In this document: positions 8,311 through 12,908 of the stretch, one piece after another
Numbering within the stretch: position 1 is the stretch's first letter
Layout: the number at the start of each line of letters is the position of its first letter
NCBI GenBank assembly: GCA_016840245.1
Contig: JAEOST010000520.1
Span: 1-14,341 of the forward strand
From: Candidatus Thorarchaeota archaeon
Lineage (GTDB): Archaea > Asgardarchaeota > Thorarchaeia > Thorarchaeales > Thorarchaeaceae
Length of the DNA stretch: 14,341 nucleotides
Reading direction: 5' to 3'
Notes under the pieces: generated by a model
The model's database searches: none
What the model was told of the DNA's origin: nothing
Seen by the model: only the letters and a program-made list of their open reading frames with translations
Translations under genes and position numbers: made by a program

Positions 8311-8325
8311 CATATAGTTCTTTGC
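8311..8325 (-). promoter_or_regulatory. Candidate BRE/TATA for the 1428-residue surface protein gene
   Basis: On the minus strand the sequence reads AAAGAACTATATG, a purine/A-rich BRE-like stretch followed by a TATA-like core. It would place a transcript start near 8285-8290 and give a leader of about 85-90 nt before ATG 8200. Based on motif resemblance alone. Confidence 0.25.
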
Positions 8326-8408
8326 GGAAATATTACGAAAGAGCTAATTATTGATTCAAATCAATTGGGATTTGTTGATATTGGACCTACTGCAGAAGAA
8401 TCGGAGCA

Positions 8409-8459
8409 AACTGAATAATGAGGTGTATCTAGACATTCTTGCTGCTTTGCAAGATTCCA
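8409..8459 (-). repeat. nrdD-tail repeat copy E (degenerate)
   Basis: On the minus strand this translates as WNLAKQQECLDTPHYSV, with 9 of 17 residues equal to the NrdD tail and no gap. The terminal stop codon is lost. About 33 of 54 bases match copy B. The flank before the Trp codon (codons TTC-GCA-AGT) resembles those of copies B and D. Being the most distant from nrdD and the most decayed fits an oldest, functionless copy. Significance depends on its orientation and position as well as on identity. Confidence 0.65.
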
Positions 8460-8565
8460 ACTTGCGAATGTCGTGAAGTGGTTTGAACAAGTGTCTTGAT
8501 GTCCATTTGACTCTGTAGAAAAACCACTTAACATTACTTTGCAATTATTACTCAAGGTGGTTTCG

Positions 8566-8904
8566 TTGGAGATAACACAGAGAATGAGAGATGACATTAC
8601 GCTTCATAACTGGAAATTGATGATGCTTGATAGATGTAGAGCGTTCTGGGGAAGCGGAGAGAATTACAAATTTCCGAATGGTATCAGCGTCCTCATGTAT
8701 ATCGGTAGAAGACCTCTCAAAGTAAAGGTGGATGTCGAATATGCTGGAGAGGTTGAGTCCCTTTTAGAGGGAATTGAATTCACCAAGAAGGTCAAAAAAG
8801 GTCGGACCGAGTTCAGCATGCCATTTGAGAATAGAGGTGCATACTTGGATCTCCTTTGGAGCTTGTACATAATTGGTATGGAGAGGGAGTCGCTCGAGTG
8901 GTAG
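8566..8904 (+). CDS. Unknown 112-residue protein (cassette between repeats E and D)
   Basis: I chose TTG 8566 because AAGGTGG (8554-8560) is 5 nt upstream. The frame is open further left to TTG 8539 (121 residues), and ATG 8584 with GGAG upstream is an alternative. The product is soluble, mixed alpha/beta and mildly basic in the middle: a helical start (ITQRMRDDITLHNW), YKFPNGISVLMYIGR, a strand-rich core (KVKVDVEYAGEVESLL), then KKVKKGRTEFSMPF and a hydrophobic end (YLDLLWSLYIIG). I recognise no family, catalytic motif or signal peptide. It points away from nrdD, lies alone between two nrdD-tail copies, and ends 55 nt before copy D. A small stand-alone gene in a cassette-like interval could be a defence, toxin or antitoxin function, but nothing in the sequence shows this. 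Confidence 0.65.
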   Translation: MEITQRMRDDITLHNWKLMMLDRCRAFWGSGENYKFPNGISVLMYIGRRPLKVKVDVEYAGEVESLLEGIEFTKKVKKGRTEFSMPFENRGAYLDLLWSLYIIGMERESLEW

Positions 8905-8958
8905 AGATTATGTTAGGCAAACGGGGATATGTGGTCTTCTTGGTAAACAGTTCTCATC

Positions 8959-9012
8959 TTAGAGCGAATACCTATGTCGGTCTAAGAACTCCTGTTTCTT
9001 GCCAGGATTCCA
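8959..9012 (-). repeat. nrdD-tail repeat copy D (intact tail and stop)
   Basis: On the minus strand: WNPGKKQEFLDRHRYSL and TAA. Against nrdD's own tail there are 16 base differences in 51 but only one amino-acid change (Ser to Gly). Before the Trp codon the sequence (ATT-ACG-AAG) no longer matches nrdD but resembles the flanks of copies B and E. Copy D lies 31 nt beyond the stop of the large propeller/membrane gene. It cannot itself be expressed as NrdD because no nrdD body precedes it. Confidence 0.93.
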
Positions 9013-9043
9013 CTTCGTAATCCATTTGACTATCTAGCATTAG

Positions 9044-11653
9044 CTAAACCTCATGGGGCACAAATACCGATAGTTCATCTGAATCATCGTTCATATCCTT
9101 CTTCTTGGATTTTGACACAGGAGGTATCGATTTCGCGTAACCTTCTATCACATATCCTGTGAGTACAAGACTCACAATCATTATTGAAACGAATAGTAGA
9201 ATTAACGAAATAATGCCTGTGGAGATGAAGAACGCCACTGTAAAGTACGGTTCCAGACCTTCAGAGCGAAATTGTACTATTGGAAACCCAATTCCCAGAA
9301 TCGCTGTGATGTAACCGATGAATAATACTATGGGTAGGACATACTTGAGAGCAAGGATTGAGTCACGTGCGATTCCAACACAGACCTTACTGCAGAGTTG
9401 ACGCATAGAAAACTTCTGTCCACGTATAAGATTCTCATCAAGTCCAGACCACACTCCAAGCACGGTGGCTATAACACAAGTGAGAATTCCAGTTCCAGCT
9501 ATCGTTATGGGTTGCAAGAACGCCATCCTGAAAATAGCATATGAAAATCTATTATCTGGAATCAGTAAGTCCATGAATAATAGAAGGTTGTTTATCAAAG
9601 GATACAGGAGAATGGAAACACCTATCGAAGAAATCAGCCCAACTAATATCTGTACATTCATGTTGGGTTCATATGAGATTTTGTCAACCATCCGTAATTT
9701 TCGAGCTAGACGTATACTGAAGATATATCCAGAGAGAGAGATGATACAAATGAAACCAACTATAAATGGACTAAACCATATTAGCAGTTCATCTAGTGGT
9801 ACTAAGGAATCTAACGGATCATATCCATTGGAAACTTCCCATCCATCAGTTATTCCATCTTTATCCGTATCTGCAAACTGTGGCCTTGTCCCATTTAGCA
9901 GCTCGTAGATGTTAAGCAGGCCATCCGAATCAAAATCCTCGAAAGCATCAGCACGTAATGGATCCAATGAGTTCAAAGCCTCCCAACCATCAGGCATCTC
10001 ATCTGAATCAGAATCTGATGAGAGGGGGTCAGTTTCGTAATAGAGGACTTCCTCAGCATCGTTTAGTAAATCATGGTCTGAATCAGGACTCATGGGATCC
10101 GTGAAGTATACCTTGACTTCTTGGTAATCAGAGAGTTGGTCGTTGTCTGAATCTGCGACGTGCGGATTCGAGAATGCTTGTGCCTCTTCTAGGTCATTCA
10201 ATCCATCTTCATCAGAATCTGTGCCATTAGGATTTTGATTTAGATTAGGATTGAAATTATACATAAATTCCCACGCATCCGAACAGCCATCCGAATCACT
10301 GTCATTACACTCAAGCAAGGTATGAGATGAAAATCGCTCAGTGTAAATGGATAACATGTCAAAATCCGGATCAAAATCTTGTTGACAGGAAACTCTAGTG
10401 AACCATTCAGAGCCATCATAGCTTTGCCAATAAACTCGGTTTCCAGCATCAGGTATCGAGAGAGCGTACAAATCTCCTGACCAGACAATGACCTCTAGAA
10501 GACCATCTCCTGTGATATCAGCTACTACTGGATTAAAAGCAACAGAATCTGTTGAGAAGGTCCAAAGACTCTCACCCGTAAGTCCATCAATAGCATAGAG
10601 ATCGTCACCACCAATGAGGACATCAAGCCTACGATCTCCTGAAATATCAGCAATTGTTGCAGAACGGAATGTGGGTTCTTCTAACGTTCCAGTATCATAC
10701 ATCCATAGAAGGGTACCACTCTCTCCGTTTATGGCATATATCGTACCATTCGTGAAAACAACTTCTAACCTACCGTCACCGTCAATGTCCCCTAAAGAAG
10801 GGGAACCGCTATATAGTCCATTTAGTGAGGTCAACGGGCCAAATTGCCATTCAATATTTCCCGTCAATGCATCGAAAGCATAGACGTAACCATTTCTACA
10901 TGCAGCAACAATCTCAAGAACTCCATCATTATCGATATCACCAAGAGCGGGTTTTGAAAAAACATCAAATTGTACTCCGGGTTCATATATACCGATTTCC
11001 TTAGACCATAGTAGTGACCCATCAGCGAGAATGACATGAAATTGATTTTTTGTTGTTCCAATCACTTCTAATTCCGAATCACCCGTTATATCAGCAACAG
11101 CTAGCCGTTCCAGTCCAATGTCTACCTCCCACACTAGAGAACCATTTCTATCACTGAGCAAGTAGGTTTTCTCTCTACAGCCAACTACAAGCTCTCGTCT
11201 AATGTTCCCAACAACGTTGGCAATGATTACATCATTGATGAAATCATCAGTAGTCCATGTCCATAACTTGATGCCCCATCTTCCATCATATGCTTCAATT
11301 TCATCCATACCACTGAATATCACATCGAAGTGGAAATCACTATTGACCTCAGTAATTAATGCAGGTAAATTACCGGGTTGGGATATTTGTTTATGCCAGA
11401 GTTCTACTCCATTTGAACCATTGATGACTCTCCCATATTCTGTGATGATATCCGGAGTCAAATCACCATTCAAATCAAAGAGTGTGGGCATTGAAGTGAA
11501 TTCATCACTCACCCAGAGAATAGTAGGCGATGCAGGCAAATATTCGGGCGATTTCTCAACCAAACTAGAGTCCAACGGGCCTGTTGTAAGTATCGGACAG
11601 ACGAATAGCAGAACTGGCGTACATATCATTAGAATGCTTTTCAATCGAGTCAT
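9044..11653 (-). CDS. Surface propeller / thrombospondin-3-like / multi-spanning membrane protein
   Basis: The start is taken at ATG 11653 (869 residues): GGGAG lies 8 nt upstream and the product begins with a clean signal sequence (MTRLKSILMICTPVLLFVCPI). An upstream in-frame ATG at 11731 would add 26 residues and bury that signal. Residues about 40-400 form eight blades of the FG-GAP/VCBS/PQQ-like type (ADITGDSELEV, GDIDNDGVLEI, GDIDGDGRLEV and others, each closing on LW or EW). Residues about 430-600 carry about six Ca-binding thrombospondin-type-3-like repeats (DSDSDGCSDAWEF, DSDEDGLNDLEE, DSDNDQLSDYQE, DTDKDGITDGWE). The last 250 residues contain about five membrane helices and a charged tail (KSKKKDMNDDSDE). 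A propeller on a Ca-stiffened stalk above a polytopic domain suggests a receptor or transport-linked surface protein. It is the largest payload of the repeat array and relates to the protein at 3914-8200. Confidence 0.88.
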   Translation of the reverse strand: MTRLKSILMICTPVLLFVCPILTTGPLDSSLVEKSPEYLPASPTILWVSDEFTSMPTLFDLNGDLTPDIITEYGRVINGSNGVELWHKQISQPGNLPALITEVNSDFHFDVIFSGMDEIEAYDGRWGIKLWTWTTDDFINDVIIANVVGNIRRELVVGCREKTYLLSDRNGSLVWEVDIGLERLAVADITGDSELEVIGTTKNQFHVILADGSLLWSKEIGIYEPGVQFDVFSKPALGDIDNDGVLEIVAACRNGYVYAFDALTGNIEWQFGPLTSLNGLYSGSPSLGDIDGDGRLEVVFTNGTIYAINGESGTLLWMYDTGTLEEPTFRSATIADISGDRRLDVLIGGDDLYAIDGLTGESLWTFSTDSVAFNPVVADITGDGLLEVIVWSGDLYALSIPDAGNRVYWQSYDGSEWFTRVSCQQDFDPDFDMLSIYTERFSSHTLLECNDSDSDGCSDAWEFMYNFNPNLNQNPNGTDSDEDGLNDLEEAQAFSNPHVADSDNDQLSDYQEVKVYFTDPMSPDSDHDLLNDAEEVLYYETDPLSSDSDSDEMPDGWEALNSLDPLRADAFEDFDSDGLLNIYELLNGTRPQFADTDKDGITDGWEVSNGYDPLDSLVPLDELLIWFSPFIVGFICIISLSGYIFSIRLARKLRMVDKISYEPNMNVQILVGLISSIGVSILLYPLINNLLLFMDLLIPDNRFSYAIFRMAFLQPITIAGTGILTCVIATVLGVWSGLDENLIRGQKFSMRQLCSKVCVGIARDSILALKYVLPIVLFIGYITAILGIGFPIVQFRSEGLEPYFTVAFFISTGIISLILLFVSIMIVSLVLTGYVIEGYAKSIPPVSKSKKKDMNDDSDELSVFVPHEV

Positions 11654-11789
11654 CTCGAATGCTCCCTGTTTCTCTAACAGCAATTTCGAACTGATGAGAT
11701 CTACCAAATTGAAGGAAAGCAGAACAGGCATTTAAGCAATCCGACCTCGAAGGAAAATCCAAGCAAGCAGCTCTAGACGAGTTCCAAGA

Positions 11790-11858
11790 TTAGAGTGCAT
11801 ACCTATGTCGGTCTAAGAATTCCTGTTTCTTAGAAGGATTCCATGAGTGAAGCGATTG
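11790..11858 (-). repeat. nrdD-tail repeat copy C (longest match)
   Basis: On the minus strand: WNPSKKQEFLDRHRYAL and TAA, preceded by QSLHS where nrdD has QSLNS. The protein-level match therefore covers 22 residues with two changes. In the QSL[HN]S extension both Ser codons switch class (TCG and TCA here, AGC and AGC in nrdD), so DNA similarity is almost absent while the protein is kept. This is strong evidence that the copy derives from a functional but distant nrdD allele. A 94-codon open frame runs through it antisense to the zinc-ribbon gene; only the last 22 codons look like real coding sequence. Confidence 0.95.
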
Positions 11859-11922
11859 TTTGTGTGCAATATCTCCGCAAACCCTAATTACTCTCAGATT
11901 AAGTACATCGTGAGAATAACGA

Positions 11923-12159
11923 ATGGTCCTAGACGATAAACAATCAATTGCATGTCCATATTGTGGTGAGATTATGGAGGAGGGAGAAATTGTAGCAACT
12001 AGTCTTAGATTCACAAGGCTTAGTTGGGCTCCTACATCTGATGAGCAGGGATCCAAACAGATTCTTGATTCCAAGTTTTGGGGTAGTCCTAAACTTCGCA
12101 GTTATCGGTGTAATAGGTGCTTCATCATTATCTCTAAAGTTCCTGAAGAAAAGAGATAG
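11923..12159 (+). CDS. Small DUF6487-like zinc-ribbon protein (cassette between repeats C and B)
   Basis: A 78-residue protein. ACPYCGEIMEEGEIV at residues 10-24 and SYRCNRCFIIISKVP near the C terminus form a CPxC...CxxC zinc ribbon. Between them are RLSW (an aromatic strand usual in this family) and KFWGSPKLR. The pattern CPYCG...G.I......W...yRC..C matches what I know of DUF6487-type proteins; function unknown. No signal peptide or membrane helix, so it is probably cytoplasmic. The ribosome site is weak (GTGAG about 9 nt before ATG 11923), and the start could be later. It lies antisense to nrdD, 64 nt from copy C, and is followed by the 42-residue gene. The N-terminal half of the gene at 1-327 looks like a relative. 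Confidence 0.8.
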   Translation: MVLDDKQSIACPYCGEIMEEGEIVATSLRFTRLSWAPTSDEQGSKQILDSKFWGSPKLRSYRCNRCFIIISKVPEEKR

Positions 12160-12200
12160 GACTGTCGAATCTAAAGTCCACAAATTTTCTATGAAGTTAG

Positions 12201-12329
12201 GTGAATGATTTCAAGATTCCAATAACTTCAGAAGGAACTCCAATTCGTGATTTGGAAGAAATGAAAAAGGATTGGGAGAAATACCTGAAACGAGAGTCCT
12301 CTGAAGACCCTGAATCAGATATCTCATAG
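12201..12329 (+). CDS. Possible 42-residue acidic protein in the same cassette
   Basis: GTG 12201 (immediately after an in-frame TAG) opens a frame of 42 codons ending at TAG 12327-12329, one base before repeat copy B. The product starts with MNDFKIPITSEGTPIRDL and continues with a charged, helix-prone stretch (EEMKKDWEKYLKRE) and an acidic Ser/Asp/Glu tail (SSEDPESDIS). Composition is protein-like rather than random and the frame fills the interval between the zinc-ribbon gene and the repeat. No good Shine-Dalgarno is present; it may be translated through coupling with the gene 41 nt upstream, or be the remnant of a longer gene. No family recognised. Confidence 0.5.
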   Translation: MNDFKIPITSEGTPIRDLEEMKKDWEKYLKRESSEDPESDIS

Positions 12330-12330
12330 T

Positions 12331-12387
12331 CTAGAGAGTATACCTATGCCTATCTAGAAACTCCTGTTTCTTAGAAGGATTCCAGCT
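12331..12387 (-). repeat. nrdD-tail repeat copy B (intact tail and stop)
   Basis: On the minus strand: SWNPSKKQEFLDRHRYTL and TAG. It has 10 base differences in 51 from nrdD's own tail and one amino-acid change (Ser to Thr). Before SW the sequence (ATT-GCG) leaves the nrdD sequence and resembles copies D and E. After the stop the string ACTATGAG resembles the sequence around nrdD's own stop (CTATGAGG) and after copy D (GATGAG), so the duplicated unit may extend about 8-10 nt past the coding end. Confidence 0.94.
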
Positions 12388-12399
12388 CGCAATGACAGG

Positions 12400-12407
12400 T
12401 TTTTTTT
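12400..12407 (+). terminator. Oligo-T tract, possible archaeal terminator
   Basis: Eight consecutive T residues follow GACAGG just downstream of copy B and of the plus-strand zinc-ribbon/42-residue genes. Archaeal RNA polymerase terminates at such U-tracts without needing a hairpin. It also lies only about 35 nt before the next plus-strand start, so it would insulate that gene. Confidence 0.4.
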
Positions 12408-12441
12408 AGTTGTAGTCTTCTATGAATAAGGGGGCAAATGA

Positions 12442-12852
12442 ATGAAGAGATACTATCTTGTAGGAATGGCGATTCTGATTATTCCATTCATCTGGTTAGT
12501 TTTGATTGGATTGATGGAGTTTTCATGGATGCTTGGTCATCCAGTTCGCTTCAATCGATTCCTAATTGGAATTGCATTGATGGTGATAGCGTTCTTAGTG
12601 ATAATAGCTGTACCAAGAGTTCAAGACATTTCTATGAGGGGTCTCATAGCCGTCATGATGGGTGTGGTTAGTCTCATTCTCTGCTTTCAGGTGCTATCCT
12701 CTGAAACATTTGAGAGCATAGACATTCCAAAACAGATGGTGCTATTGCTCCTAGTGCCAGTATGCCTCTTTTTGATACTGATAGGAATCAATGAAACCTG
12801 TTTTGGGGTGAATCACTCAGATCAGATTCAATCTCTACCTCATAGTGAATAG
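12442..12852 (+). CDS. Four-helix membrane protein (cassette next to nrdD), unknown function
   Basis: A 136-residue protein with AAGGGGGC (12427-12434) about 7 nt before ATG 12442, a good ribosome site that decides this start over ATG 12438 in another frame. Four hydrophobic helices are visible at about 5-25, 39-58, 64-85 and 99-117, with short charged loops and a polar C-terminal tail (NHSDQIQSLPHSE). No enzymatic or transporter motif is recognised. It runs toward nrdD, and its last codons (12840-12852) overlap the end of nrdD antisense by 13 nt, so the C terminus of this protein is partly encoded by the repeat. It is the payload closest to nrdD and, under the insertion model, the most recent arrival. 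Confidence 0.72.
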   Translation: MKRYYLVGMAILIIPFIWLVLIGLMEFSWMLGHPVRFNRFLIGIALMVIAFLVIIAVPRVQDISMRGLIAVMMGVVSLILCFQVLSSETFESIDIPKQMVLLLLVPVCLFLILIGINETCFGVNHSDQIQSLPHSE

Positions 12853-12908
12853 CGATGCCTATCAAGAAACTCTTGTTTCTTTGATGGGTTCCAGCTGTTC
12901 AAGCTTTG
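12840..12908 (-). repeat. nrdD-tail repeat copy A (in place, 3' end of nrdD)
   Basis: These are the last codons of nrdD: QSLNS, then WNPSKKQEFLDRHRYSL and TGA. The segment begins two codons downstream of the radical glycine (codon 12915-12917). Copies B-D match from the Trp codon (or, in C, from the Gln codon) to the stop. The repeat therefore carries the C-terminal tail without the catalytic glycine, so an exchange here would swap the tail and leave the catalytic site intact. Confidence 0.95.

Larger units (their letters stand above)
8201..8565. other. Intergenic region with a candidate promoter and a decayed nrdD-tail copy
   Basis: A 365-nt gap between the divergent starts of the giant surface protein and the 112-residue unknown gene. 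It contains the candidate promoter near 8311-8325 and the degenerate repeat at 8409-8459, plus a short inverted repeat GGTGAATCACC at about 8301-8311. I see no RNA gene or convincing additional protein frame. Confidence 0.5.
8409..12908 (-). mobile_element. Candidate cassette array built on duplicated nrdD 3' ends
   Basis: Five same-orientation copies of the nrdD C-terminal coding tail lie at 12840, 11790, 12331, 8959 and (decayed) 8409. Successive starts are 509, 541, 2831 and 550 bp apart going outward from nrdD, and one or two unrelated genes fill each interval. Four copies encode an intact NrdD tail with a stop. A site that recurs beside unrelated cargo and regenerates the host gene's 3' end is the footprint of an element that integrates into the end of a gene and brings a replacement terminus. 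Known parallels are SCC elements in rlmH, prophages in icd and casposons in the 3' end of the EF-2 gene. No integrase, transposase, casposase or terminal inverted repeat is visible, so the mobile nature and mechanism are inference. Confidence 0.5.

Noticed and set aside
8300..8312. Short inverted repeat GGTGAATCACC as an operator.
   Set aside because: A single 5-bp-arm palindrome with no second copy or adjacent regulator; such matches are frequent by chance.
11790..12074. A 94-codon minus-strand frame ending in the NrdD tail, considered as a real gene.
   Set aside because: Only its last 22 codons resemble protein. The rest is antisense to the zinc-ribbon gene and its cysteine-coding triplets.
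8409..12908. CRISPR array.
   Set aside because: The intervals are 0.5-2.8 kb and gene-bearing, repeats differ by up to 16 bases in 51, and there are no cas genes.
8409..12908. Integron with attC sites.
   Set aside because: No IntI-like gene is visible, and the repeats are explained by in-frame nrdD coding with synonymous changes, not by a folded palindromic site. Only the cassette logic is similar.
8409..12908. Diversity-generating retroelement template/variable repeats.
   Set aside because: No reverse transcriptase; differences are synonymous and not adenine-specific, the opposite of what such elements produce.
8409..12908. Insertion sequence or transposon.
   Set aside because: No transposase-like protein and no terminal inverted repeats; all copies are direct repeats in one orientation.
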